Of a DNA stretch of 64,000 nt, positions 35,506 through 43,036 are shown piece by piece; the stretch's first letter is position 1; the number at the start of each line of letters is the position of its first letter. Where the stretch lies: assembly GCF_003387575.1 (NCBI RefSeq), contig NZ_QUAB01000046.1, positions 62,001-126,000 of the forward strand, in the 5' to 3' direction. Below the pieces are notes generated by a model that was not told the DNA's origin, searched no databases, and saw only the letters and a program-made list of their open reading frames with translations. Made by a program: the position numbers and the translations under genes. The stretch is from Microbacterium bovistercoris (GTDB lineage Bacteria > Actinomycetota > Actinomycetes > Actinomycetales > Microbacteriaceae).

Positions 35506-36651
35506 TCAGCGCTCGCGCGCGGCGATCTCGAGCCGCAGCGACGCGACGTGCTCGGCAGCATCCTGCAGCCTCCGGGCGGGAAGCACTCCGTCTTCGACGG
35601 CGGTGACGATGCCGGCGGCGACCTGCGACGCGGTCTGCGCGTCGCTGCCTGCGACCAGCATCACCATGTCGTTGCCTGCGGCCAGCGCAGCCACGGAGTT
35701 CTGCACCGGGTCGCGGTATGCCGGGATGCCGGAAGACTGCAGCATGCCCAGGTCGTCGGTGATCATCACGCCATCGAAGCCCAGGTCGTCACGCGCGATC
35801 TCGTGCCAGCGCGCGGAGAGCGACGCGGGAGCGGCGTCCACTGCGGTGTAGGCGAGGTGCCCGAACATCAGCAGCTCGGCTCCGGAGTCGATGCCGGCCT
35901 CGAAGGGCTTCGCATCGGATGCGCGCCATTGATCGAGGGTCTCCGTCGTGGACGGGATGACGTGATGCGAGTCGCCCGGTGCCGCGCCGTGCCCCGGAAA
36001 GTGCTTGAGCGTCGACATCGCGGTGCCCTGCTCTCCCTGCACCGCCGCGGTCACTCGCTGGGCCGCGGCATCCGGATCGGTGCCGAGCGCGCGGGAGTGG
36101 ATGAACGACGCGGAGTCGCGCGGCACGTCGGCGACGATGCCGAAGTTCACGGCGACGCCCGCATCGGCGAGCAGTCTCGCGCGGGCGGCGAATGCATCCC
36201 GGGTCTCGACCGGTGGCCTGGTCTTGAGGACCTTCGCGCTGGGCAGGTCGTCCCACGGCAGTCGCCTGACCACCCCGCCCTCCTCGTCGGTCGCGATCAG
36301 AGGCGGGAATGCGGGATCGACGGTCAGTGCGGTCGTCAGCTCCTTCAGCTGCGCGGGCGTCGCGGGGACGTTCCCGCTCATCAGGATGAAGCCGCCGAAC
36401 CCGCCGGCCATGTACCCGCGTGCCGCCACCGGATCCGCGCCGGGGATCGTGCCCATGATGACGCTCCGGGCCTGCTGGGCGACGCTCATGCGCTCCACCA
36501 GCGCCGTCGCGGGATCGACGGGTGTCGGCGTCGGGGTCGGAGTCCGGGCCTGCTGCGTCCGGCTGGGGACGGCGCTCGGTGCACTCGGCGTGCAACCCGC
36601 TACGGCGAGCATCGCCACGACGGCGAGGACTCCGAGCATGGTTCGGCGCAT
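35506..36651 (-). CDS. Beta-N-acetylhexosaminidase-like GH3 lipoprotein
   Basis: A 381-residue secreted lipoprotein with signal peptide MRRTMLGVLAVVAMLAVAGC (lipidated Cys20), a Thr/Pro linker and a GH3 domain. Visible motifs are LIATDEEGGVVRRL, STLKHFPGHGAAPGDSHH (NagZ-type His/Asp loop) and VMITDDLGM with the predicted nucleophile Asp299. The KHFPGHG...DSH pattern places it with NagZ-like N-acetylglucosaminidases acting on muropeptides or related GlcNAc glycans at the cell surface. ATG 36651 is chosen over the adjacent ATG 36654 because TACGCT lies exactly six bases before it. Next to the polysaccharide operon it may trim wall or exopolymer. Confidence 0.87.
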   Translation of the reverse strand: MRRTMLGVLAVVAMLAVAGCTPSAPSAVPSRTQQARTPTPTPTPVDPATALVERMSVAQQARSVIMGTIPGADPVAARGYMAGGFGGFILMSGNVPATPAQLKELTTALTVDPAFPPLIATDEEGGVVRRLPWDDLPSAKVLKTRPPVETRDAFAARARLLADAGVAVNFGIVADVPRDSASFIHSRALGTDPDAAAQRVTAAVQGEQGTAMSTLKHFPGHGAAPGDSHHVIPSTTETLDQWRASDAKPFEAGIDSGAELLMFGHLAYTAVDAAPASLSARWHEIARDDLGFDGVMITDDLGMLQSSGIPAYRDPVQNSVAALAAGNDMVMLVAGSDAQTASQVAAGIVTAVEDGVLPARRLQDAAEHVASLRLEIAARER

Positions 36652-36657
36652 CATTCC

Positions 36658-36663
36658 AGCGTA
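36658..36663 (-). promoter_or_regulatory. -10 element of the GH3 lipoprotein gene (leaderless start)
   Basis: TACGCT on the minus strand, six bases before ATG 36651. Confidence 0.55.
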
Positions 36664-36727
36664 CTCAGCCGTGCTGAGATACGGCCGCGAGGCGGGCCCA
36701 TGACGAGTGACCGGTCGGGAGCAGAGC

Positions 36728-37831
36728 TCAGGAACCGACTGCGGAAGCAGCCACGGATTCCGCGGCGAGCGCGGCCTGCACCCCGAGCGCAGCTCTCCGC
36801 CCGGCGCGGTTCGCGCCGATCGTGCTCGCCGACGGCCCGTAGCCGACCAGCTGGATGCGCGGATCCGCGACTGCCGTCGTGCCTCGTCCCGCACGGTCGA
36901 GCTGGATGCCTCCGGCGGCGCTTCGCAGATGCAGCGGAGCGAGGTGCGAGATCGCGGGCCGGAAGCCCGTCGCCCAGAGGATCGCATCCACGCGTTCGAA
37001 ACGGCCGTCCGCCCAGCGCACGCCGTCGGGCTCGATACGCTCGAACATCGGCAGACGCCGGTCGTACACACCCATGCGCGCCGCCTCCTGCTCCTGCTCG
37101 CGCAGCATCAGGCCCGTCACGCTCACCACGCTCTGCGGAGCGAGTCCCTGGGCGACGCGCTTCTCCACGAGCGCCACCGCGGCGGCTCCCGCCTCGGGAT
37201 TGAACTCCTCCGTGCGCCAGACGGGTTGGCGTCGCGTCACCCACAGCACGTCGGTGAGGGGTGCGAGGGCGCCGAGGAACTGCACGGCGGATGCCCCGCC
37301 GCCGACGACGAGCACGCGCTTGCCCGCGAAGTGCTCCGGCCCCGGGTAGTCGACCGTGTGCAGCTGCTCTCCGAGGAACGTCTCCATACCGGGGTAGTGC
37401 GGCAGGAACGGATGCGACCAGGTACCGGTCGCGTTGACGAGAGTGCGGGTGCGCCAGCGTCGTTCTCCCGCGTGCACCGCCAGGAGGCCGTCGTCGTCGT
37501 CGACGCGGTCGACCCGCACGGGACGGATCACCGGCAGGTCGTGAGTGCGCTCATAGGCGGCGAAGGTGGCCGGCACCACCCGGTTCGCCCGTTCTGCGGT
37601 GTGCGGCGGCGGAGTGTCGCCGGGGAGTTCTGCGACGTTGTGCACATCGAGCATGGTCAGCGCATCCCACCGGTGCTGCCAGGCCCCGCCCGGCGCGTCA
37701 TCGGCGTCGAGGACGACATGCTCGATGCCGAGACGGCGCAGATGGTACGAGGCCGAGAGTCCCGCCTGGCCGGCGCCGATCACGATGCTGTCGAGAGGTT
37801 CCACATCGAGGAGAACCCCATTCATGCACAT
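36728..37831 (-). CDS. FAD-dependent oxidoreductase / flavin monooxygenase-like protein
   Basis: A 367-residue flavoprotein of the CzcO/flavin-containing monooxygenase group. The FAD Rossmann motif SIVIGAGQAGLSASYHL is at the N-terminus, a second NAD(P)H dinucleotide motif VLVVGGGASAVQFL lies near residue 170, and WATGFRP is the ATG-type loop. The family oxidises soft nucleophiles or carbonyls (N-hydroxylation, Baeyer-Villiger); the substrate here is unknown. ATG 37831 or the in-frame ATG 37825 may be the start; a GGGA lies ahead of the first. No partner gene is evident. Confidence 0.82.
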   Translation of the reverse strand: MCMNGVLLDVEPLDSIVIGAGQAGLSASYHLRRLGIEHVVLDADDAPGGAWQHRWDALTMLDVHNVAELPGDTPPPHTAERANRVVPATFAAYERTHDLPVIRPVRVDRVDDDDGLLAVHAGERRWRTRTLVNATGTWSHPFLPHYPGMETFLGEQLHTVDYPGPEHFAGKRVLVVGGGASAVQFLGALAPLTDVLWVTRRQPVWRTEEFNPEAGAAAVALVEKRVAQGLAPQSVVSVTGLMLREQEQEAARMGVYDRRLPMFERIEPDGVRWADGRFERVDAILWATGFRPAISHLAPLHLRSAAGGIQLDRAGRGTTAVADPRIQLVGYGPSASTIGANRAGRRAALGVQAALAAESVAASAVGS

Positions 37832-37852
37832 GATGTTCCCACGGTGCTCGGG

Positions 37853-37858
37853 TAGAGT
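37853..37858 (+). promoter_or_regulatory. Possible -10 element of the chaA-like gene
   Basis: TAGAGT, which would give a leader of about 76 bases before GTG 37941. No ribosome site is evident at that start, so the 5' end is uncertain. Confidence 0.3.
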
Positions 37859-37940
37859 CGCAGACGGATGGAACCCCCGCGGGACGACCCGCAGGTGGCA
37901 CTCACAGGCAGGGACGGCCCCGCAGAATCAGAGATTCCTC

Positions 37941-39065
37941 GTGACCACCCTCAGGAGCATCCTCACCCGGAACGTCGTCGTCCGTGTCGCCCTCGGCTGG
38001 GGAGCGTTCGCCGCTGTGCTGCTCGCCGGACCGCTGCTGTCCGAGCCGCTGCCCGGCCCCGTGCTGGTCGTCGTGCTCTCCGCCATCGTCGCGGTGATCG
38101 TCGTGTGCGCCTTCGGCGTGGTCACCGAGGCGGAGCACCTGGCGCACCGGCTCGGTGACCCGTACGGCACCCTCGTACTGACCCTCTCGATCGTGCTGAT
38201 CGAGGTGATCCTCATCTCCGCGGTCATGCTCGGCCCCGGAGAGCACACCACCATCGCACGCGACTCGGTGATGGCGGTGTCGATGATCATCCTGAATCTC
38301 GTCGTCGGCGTCGCACTCCTCGTCGGAGGCATCCGGCATCGCTCGCTGCGGGCCAACAGCACCGGTGTCTCCGCCTACCTCTCCCTCCTCGTCGTGCTCC
38401 TCGTCACGGCGTTCTTCCTGCCCGGCCTGATCGGAGAGGGGGGCGCGTACACGCCGGCGCAGGCGATCCCGATCATCGTGCTCACCCTGCTGCTCTACGG
38501 CTTCTTCCTGCTCCGGCAGACCGGCGCGCAGGCGGCGGACTTCACCGAGCCCGGTCACGCGGAGGATGCGGCGGCACCGCGAACGCCGATCCGCGAGGTG
38601 CTCGCACAGCATCGCACGGAGATCCTCGCCCGCACAGCGGTGCTGGTCGCTACCGTTCTGCCCATCGTGCTGCTCTCGCACGACATGGCGACGCTGCTCG
38701 ACGACGGCCTCGACCGGCTCGGTGCCCCGGTCGCACTGTCCGGCATCCTGATCGCGATGATCGTCTTCCTGCCCGAGACGATCACGACCGTGCGCGCGGC
38801 GTTCGGCGGCGAGATGCAGCGTGTCAGCAACCTCTGTCACGGCGCTCTGGTCTCCACCGTCGGGCTGACGATCCCCGCGGTGCTGACGATCGGGCTGCTC
38901 ACCGGTCAGACGGTGCTGCTGGCCGAGACACCGACCGACCTGGTGCTGCTCGGCGCGACGATGCTGCTCACCGTCGCGACCTTCGCCGGTCGCCGGGTCT
39001 CGGCGATCGGCGGGTCCGCGCACCTGATGCTGTTCGTCGTCTACGGCCTCACCGTATTCGCGTGA
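37941..39065 (+). CDS. chaA: Calcium/sodium:proton antiporter (ChaA type)
   Basis: A 374-residue membrane protein of the CaCA superfamily. Both internal repeats carry the acidic helix motif: VTEAEHLAHRLGDPYGTLVLTLSIVLIEVILI in the first and VALSGILIAMIVFLPETITTVRAAFGGEMQRVSNLCHGA in the second, the glutamates being the cation-binding residues. ChaA exchanges Ca2+ or Na+/K+ for protons at alkaline pH. GTG 37941 is the only reasonable start. The gene ends 13 bases before the convergent cydB stop. Confidence 0.9.
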   Translation: MTTLRSILTRNVVVRVALGWGAFAAVLLAGPLLSEPLPGPVLVVVLSAIVAVIVVCAFGVVTEAEHLAHRLGDPYGTLVLTLSIVLIEVILISAVMLGPGEHTTIARDSVMAVSMIILNLVVGVALLVGGIRHRSLRANSTGVSAYLSLLVVLLVTAFFLPGLIGEGGAYTPAQAIPIIVLTLLLYGFFLLRQTGAQAADFTEPGHAEDAAAPRTPIREVLAQHRTEILARTAVLVATVLPIVLLSHDMATLLDDGLDRLGAPVALSGILIAMIVFLPETITTVRAAFGGEMQRVSNLCHGALVSTVGLTIPAVLTIGLLTGQTVLLAETPTDLVLLGATMLLTVATFAGRRVSAIGGSAHLMLFVVYGLTVFA

Positions 39066-39078
39066 CCGCGCTTCCCGC

Positions 39079-40125
39079 TCAGCGGGCCGCGTCCGCCCGC
39101 AGCACAGCGGGAAGCACGACGTGCGCCTCGGGGATCATCCCGGGGCGCACCCGCGCCCGGAAGATCCAGTAGCTCCAGCCCTGGTAGAGCAGGATCACAG
39201 GGAGGGCGACAGCGGCGACCACAGTCATCACACCCAGCGTGTACGGGCTGTTCGCCGCGTTCCATACGGTCAGATCGAACGCGGCGTCCACCGTCGACGG
39301 CAGCACGACCGGGAACATCCCCGCGAACACCGCGCCGGCGCCGAACAGGCCGAAGGCGGCATAGCCGGTGAAGGCGAGCCCCTCACGACGCGCACGCGCC
39401 GAGACCCAGCCGAACACCGCACCGGCGACCGCGAGCACGATGAAGGTCCAGGCCAGCACGCTGCCGCCGTGCTCGAACTGCACCCACAGCGCCCAGACCG
39501 CAGCCGGCACCAGGCAGAGCGGCGCCCACCGCGCCGCGAAGCGTCCCGCTCGCTCGCGCACCGGGCCGTCGGCCTTGAGCCCGAGGAAGGTCGCCGAGTG
39601 CGCGAGGGCGAATCCCACCACGGCGAGACCGCCCAGCACCGCGGGGAGCGTCAGCCACGCGAACGGGCCGCCCACGCGATCGCCGTTGGCGTCGATCGGC
39701 AGCCCGGTGGAGGTCAGCGCCAGAGCCGCCCCGATGCAGAACGCCACGATCAGCGAGCCGAGGCCGATCAGCCAGGTCCAGACGTCGCGCCAGCGCTGCG
39801 TCGCCACCTTGCCGCGGTACTCGATGCCCACCGCGCGCACGATCAGTCCGACGAGCGTGATGGTCAGAGGTATGTAGAGGGTCGAGAACAGGGATGCGTA
39901 CCAGGCCGGGAACGCCGCGAACAGCGCAGCCCCTGCCGTGATCAGCCACACCTCGTTGCCGTCCCACACCGGGCCGATGGTGTTCAGCATCACGCGCCGG
40001 TCGCGCTCGCTGCGCGTGGAGAAGATCATGTGCATCCCCACGCCGAGGTCGAAACCCTCGAGCAGCAGGTAACCGATCCAGAGCACCGCGATCGCGATGA
40101 ACCAGACGACGGGCAGCGGTTCCAT
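39079..40125 (-). CDS. cydB: Cytochrome bd ubiquinol/menaquinol oxidase subunit II
   Basis: A 348-residue subunit with about nine membrane helices. GFDLGVGM near the N-terminus and WDGNEVWLITAGAALFAAFPAWYA are the hallmark CydB segments, the latter containing the acidic residue of the proton pathway. ATG 40125 is preferred to ATG 40131, which would sit directly against the ribosome site GAAGGA. It lies 18 bases after cydA in the same operon. With CydA it forms the high-affinity oxygen reductase that needs no proton pumping and keeps respiration going at low oxygen or under inhibitor stress. Confidence 0.96.
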   Translation of the reverse strand: MEPLPVVWFIAIAVLWIGYLLLEGFDLGVGMHMIFSTRSERDRRVMLNTIGPVWDGNEVWLITAGAALFAAFPAWYASLFSTLYIPLTITLVGLIVRAVGIEYRGKVATQRWRDVWTWLIGLGSLIVAFCIGAALALTSTGLPIDANGDRVGGPFAWLTLPAVLGGLAVVGFALAHSATFLGLKADGPVRERAGRFAARWAPLCLVPAAVWALWVQFEHGGSVLAWTFIVLAVAGAVFGWVSARARREGLAFTGYAAFGLFGAGAVFAGMFPVVLPSTVDAAFDLTVWNAANSPYTLGVMTVVAAVALPVILLYQGWSYWIFRARVRPGMIPEAHVVLPAVLRADAAR

Positions 40126-40143
40126 GGTCATTCCTTCCAGATC

Positions 40144-41727
40144 TCAGTACGCGAAGGACAGGACGTCGTCGGATGTCCGGTCGTCGGAGTCGTCGTCACC
40201 GTCATGGGTCCGCGCGGCGAGCTCCGGCATCGAGGCGGCCACGCCTCCACGGATGTACTTCACCATCAGGAACAGCTCGATCACGAGCATCACTCCGTAC
40301 ACCGCGGTGAGCGTGATGACCGAGAACAGCAGCTCTCCCGCGGTGACGCCCGGCGACACTGCGGCGGCGGTGAACATGAACACCCCGTCGATGCCCGTGG
40401 CGTCAGGGTTCGGGGCGACCACGAACGGCTGACGGCCCAGCTCGGTGAAGATCCAGCCGGCGATGTTCGCGGCGAACGGCGCGACGATGCCGAGCAGTGC
40501 GAGGCGCATGATCCACTTCGACCGCAGCACGGTGCCCTTCCGAGTCAGCCAGAGCGCGATCACGGCGCCGGCCGCGACGATGCCGCCCAGCCCGATCATG
40601 AGCCGGAAGCCCCAGTAGGTCACCCACATCACCGGCACGTACTGCACCTCGGTGCCCGCGCGATCGCCGTAGAGAGCCTCATCCGGGATCGTCGCGCCGT
40701 ACTGGTCGACGTACTGCGGCTCGAGGTCGCGGATGCCGGGCATGTCCGCGCCCCACTCGCCGGTGCCGAGGAATCCGAGCACGCCGGGCACCTCGATGAG
40801 CGTGATCACGTCGGAGCAGTCGCTCGAGCCCGGGTCGCCGAGCGAGAGCACGGAGAACGAGGACCCGGTGTGGCAGGCGGCCTCGGCGGCCGCCATCTTC
40901 ATCGGCTGCTGTTCGTACATGAGCTTGCCCTGCACGTCGCCGGAGACCACAGTGCCGAGGAACCCGACGATCGCGATCACCGCGCCGAGGCGCAGCGACC
41001 AGAGCCACACGCCGTGGTCGACCTTGTCGCGGCCGGGCACCGCATTCGTCTCACCGACGATGACGTGGCCGGTCTCGTCGACGGTGTCGATCCCGTCGTG
41101 ACGGCGACGCCACAGGTGATACCAGGAGATGCCGAGCAGGAACATGCCCGCGACCACCAGGGCGCCGAGAATCGTGTGCGTGTACGCCGCCAGCGCGGTG
41201 TTGTTGGTGAGCACCGCCCAGACGTCGGTCATGACGGGGCGGCCGTCCTCGCCGAGCTCCACGCCGACGGGGTGCTGCATCCAGGAGTTCGCGACGATGA
41301 TGAAGAACGCCGAGATCCACGACCCGATCACGGCGCACCACAGCGCGGCGAGGTGAAGCCCCTTGCGCAGGCGTCCCCACCCGAAGATCCAGATCCCGAG
41401 GAACGTCGACTCGACGAAGAACGCCAGCAGGCCCTCCATCGCCAGGGGCGCGCCGAACACGTCGCCGACGAACCGCGAGTACTCGCTCCAGGCCATGCCG
41501 AACTGGAACTCCTGCACCAGGCCGGTGGCGACCCCGACGATGAAGTTGATCAGATAGACCTTGCCCCAGAACTTCGTCATGCGCAGGAACTTCTCGTCGC
41601 CGGTTCGCACCCAGCGGGTCTGCATGATCGCGACCATCATTCCCAGGCCGAGGGTCAGCGGGACCATCAGGAAGTGGTACACGGTCGTGATGCCGAACTG
41701 CCATCGGGCGATGTCGAGCACGTCCAC
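40144..41727 (-). CDS. cydA: Cytochrome bd oxidase subunit I
   Basis: A 527-residue subunit carrying the three hemes. The heme ligand His18 sits in TTVYHFLMVPLTLG; MEGLLAFFVESTFLGIWIFGW contains the conserved glutamates of heme b595 and the proton path; WIFTELGRQPFVV is the quinol-side GRQP motif. The quinol-binding loop is of the short type usual in actinobacteria. GTG 41727 has the ribosome site AAGGAGA. Upstream, on the minus strand, TAGAAT (41774-41779) overlaps one arm of the operator at 41775-41791, so the cydAB promoter is probably repressed by the divergently encoded BlaI-type protein. Confidence 0.96.
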   Translation of the reverse strand: MDVLDIARWQFGITTVYHFLMVPLTLGLGMMVAIMQTRWVRTGDEKFLRMTKFWGKVYLINFIVGVATGLVQEFQFGMAWSEYSRFVGDVFGAPLAMEGLLAFFVESTFLGIWIFGWGRLRKGLHLAALWCAVIGSWISAFFIIVANSWMQHPVGVELGEDGRPVMTDVWAVLTNNTALAAYTHTILGALVVAGMFLLGISWYHLWRRRHDGIDTVDETGHVIVGETNAVPGRDKVDHGVWLWSLRLGAVIAIVGFLGTVVSGDVQGKLMYEQQPMKMAAAEAACHTGSSFSVLSLGDPGSSDCSDVITLIEVPGVLGFLGTGEWGADMPGIRDLEPQYVDQYGATIPDEALYGDRAGTEVQYVPVMWVTYWGFRLMIGLGGIVAAGAVIALWLTRKGTVLRSKWIMRLALLGIVAPFAANIAGWIFTELGRQPFVVAPNPDATGIDGVFMFTAAAVSPGVTAGELLFSVITLTAVYGVMLVIELFLMVKYIRGGVAASMPELAARTHDGDDDSDDRTSDDVLSFAY

Positions 41728-41773
41728 GCGGATCTCCTTCGCAGAGCAGGTTGTGGCGGGGGCCGCCAACAGA

Positions 41774-41779
41774 ATTCTA
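41774..41779 (-). promoter_or_regulatory. Probable -10 element of cydAB
   Basis: TAGAAT on the minus strand, overlapping the right arm of the cyd operator exactly as at the cydDC promoter (46361-46366). A further candidate, TATGCT, lies at 41804-41809. Confidence 0.5.
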
Positions 41780-41791
41780 CGCTTCGTAGAA
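41775..41791. promoter_or_regulatory. cyd operator 1 (between cydA and the BlaI-like gene)
   Basis: The perfect palindrome TTCTACG-CTT-CGTAGAA, with 7-bp arms around 3 bases. Identical arms occur at 46362-46378 in front of cydDC. BlaI/CopY-family repressors bind dyads with TAC and GTA half-sites, and this repressor gene starts 74 bases away. The site lies between the two divergent units and could control both; extra half-sites (ATAGAA 41807-41812, GTAGAA 41828-41833) sit nearby. Confidence 0.75.
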
Positions 41792-41828
41792 CTTCTTCGA
41801 CAGAGCATAGAACAAATTCGATTCGAGG

Positions 41829-41834
41829 TAGAAT
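41829..41834 (+). promoter_or_regulatory. Possible -10 element of the BlaI-like gene
   Basis: TAGAAT, 30 bases before ATG 41865. TACGCT inside operator 1 (41778-41783) is an alternative, since that hexamer serves three other promoters in the window. Confidence 0.4.
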
Positions 41835-41864
41835 GGAGGTCGCCGGAAATACTTGGAGGACGGA

Positions 41865-42221
41865 ATGGGAACGCTCGGAGAACTCGAACGTGCCGTCATG
41901 GACGCGATCTGGGATTCCTCCGGCACCGTGACCGCCTACGACGTGCAGGACGTCCTGCAGAGCCAGGGACGCACCCTGGCCGCGACCACGGTGCTGACGG
42001 TACTGGCGCGGCTCGAAAAGAAGGGCTTCGTGGTCTCGGACCGCTCGGCCCGCCCCCATCGGTACAGCGCGCTGGCCTCGCGTGCGGACCACACCGCCGA
42101 ACTCATGCACGAAGTGCTCGGCGGCGCCGGCGACCGCACTGCGGTCCTGGCACGCTTCGTCGGCGGCGTCTCCGCCGAGGATGCGGCGGTGCTGCGCCGC
42201 CTGCTCGACAGCGCGGCCTGA
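41865..42221 (+). CDS. BlaI/MecI/CopY-family transcriptional repressor
   Basis: A 118-residue penicillinase-repressor family protein. MGTLGELERAVMDAIWDSSGTVTAYDVQDVLQ begins the winged helix, and TLAATTVLTVLARLEKKGFVVSDRSARPHRY is the recognition helix plus wing; the C-terminal helices (TAELMHEVLGGAGDRTAVLARFVGGVSAEDAAVLRRLL) dimerise. ATG 41865 follows GGAGGA at four bases; the TTG opening at 41853 is rejected. The neighbouring M56 protease is the usual inactivating partner in this family. Matching palindromes in front of cydAB and cydDC make cytochrome bd the likely target rather than a beta-lactamase, which is absent here. Confidence 0.9.
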   Translation: MGTLGELERAVMDAIWDSSGTVTAYDVQDVLQSQGRTLAATTVLTVLARLEKKGFVVSDRSARPHRYSALASRADHTAELMHEVLGGAGDRTAVLARFVGGVSAEDAAVLRRLLDSAA

Positions 42222-42229
42222 GTGCGCGG

Positions 42230-43036
42230 ATGCCGCTGATCGCCGACCCTTCGCTCGCGGGAGCCGTCGTGATCCCGCACGCGGCGATCATCGGCGCGGC
42301 GATCGCGTTGAGTCTCGTCGCTCTGGCCCTCGCCTGGCCCGTACCCGTCGCCCTGTCCCGCGCCTCCTGGCCCACACGGATGCCGGTCATTGCCCTCCTA
42401 CTGTGGCAGGCGATCGGCCTCGCCGGAGGCCTCTCGATGATCGGGGCGCTCGCGCTGGCCGGACTCGCCGTCGCACCGCAGCATCCCTGGTACGCGCTCG
42501 TCCCCGCCGTCGCGTTCACGATCTACCTGCTCTCGCATCTCGCAGTCACGATCGTGCAGGTCACGCGCCAGCGACGCCGTCACCTGGCACTTCTCGAGCT
42601 GCTCGCCTCGCCGCATCCGACCAGGGCGCGCACCCAGGTCATCGACGAAGCGGTACCGGTCGCCTACTGCCTGCCGCGCGGCGCAGGCTCGGTGACAGTG
42701 CTGTCGCAGGGCCTGCTCGACCGGCTCGACCCCGATGAGCTCGTCGCCGTCATCGCGCATGAGCGTGCGCACGTCGAGCAGCGGCACGACCTGCTGCTGC
42801 TCGCCTTCCGCGCGTGGCGCGCTGCCCTTCCGTGGTTCCCCATCGCCGCACGCGCAGAGGCCGACGTCGCCGCGCTGGTGGAGATGCTCGCCGACGATCA
42901 CGCCCGGCGCGAGGTGCGCGACGAGGTGCTCGCCCGCGCGATCCTCGCGGTGGGAGCCGACGGGGTGCCCGGCGCTGAGCGCGCGGTGTCAGGCTCGTCC
43001 CGCGTGAGCGACCGCTTCCGCAGGCTCGCCGCCTGA
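42230..43036 (+). CDS. M56-family (BlaR-like) membrane metalloprotease
   Basis: A 268-residue integral membrane protein with three clear N-terminal hydrophobic helices and a gluzincin-type zinc site HERAH (177-181) in AVIAHERAHVEQRHD, with a downstream glutamate region (ALVEMLADDHARREV). It lacks the penicillin-binding sensor domain of true BlaR1/MecR1, so it must sense another signal, perhaps membrane redox or respiratory state. In the family, activated protease leads to cleavage of the cognate BlaI-type repressor. It starts eight bases after the repressor gene. Its last 48 bases overlap the convergent cydDC end. Confidence 0.87.
   Translation: MPLIADPSLAGAVVIPHAAIIGAAIALSLVALALAWPVPVALSRASWPTRMPVIALLLWQAIGLAGGLSMIGALALAGLAVAPQHPWYALVPAVAFTIYLLSHLAVTIVQVTRQRRRHLALLELLASPHPTRARTQVIDEAVPVAYCLPRGAGSVTVLSQGLLDRLDPDELVAVIAHERAHVEQRHDLLLLAFRAWRAALPWFPIAARAEADVAALVEMLADDHARREVRDEVLARAILAVGADGVPGAERAVSGSSRVSDRFRRLAA

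Noticed and set aside
39121..41931. A 936-codon plus-strand open frame antisense to cydB and cydA
   Set aside because: It mirrors the codon structure of cydAB and shows no recognisable domain; cydA and cydB are unambiguous.
41865..43036. A beta-lactam resistance operon (blaI-blaR1-blaZ)
   Set aside because: The protease lacks the penicillin-binding sensor domain and no beta-lactamase or PBP gene is in the neighbourhood; the operators point to cyd genes.
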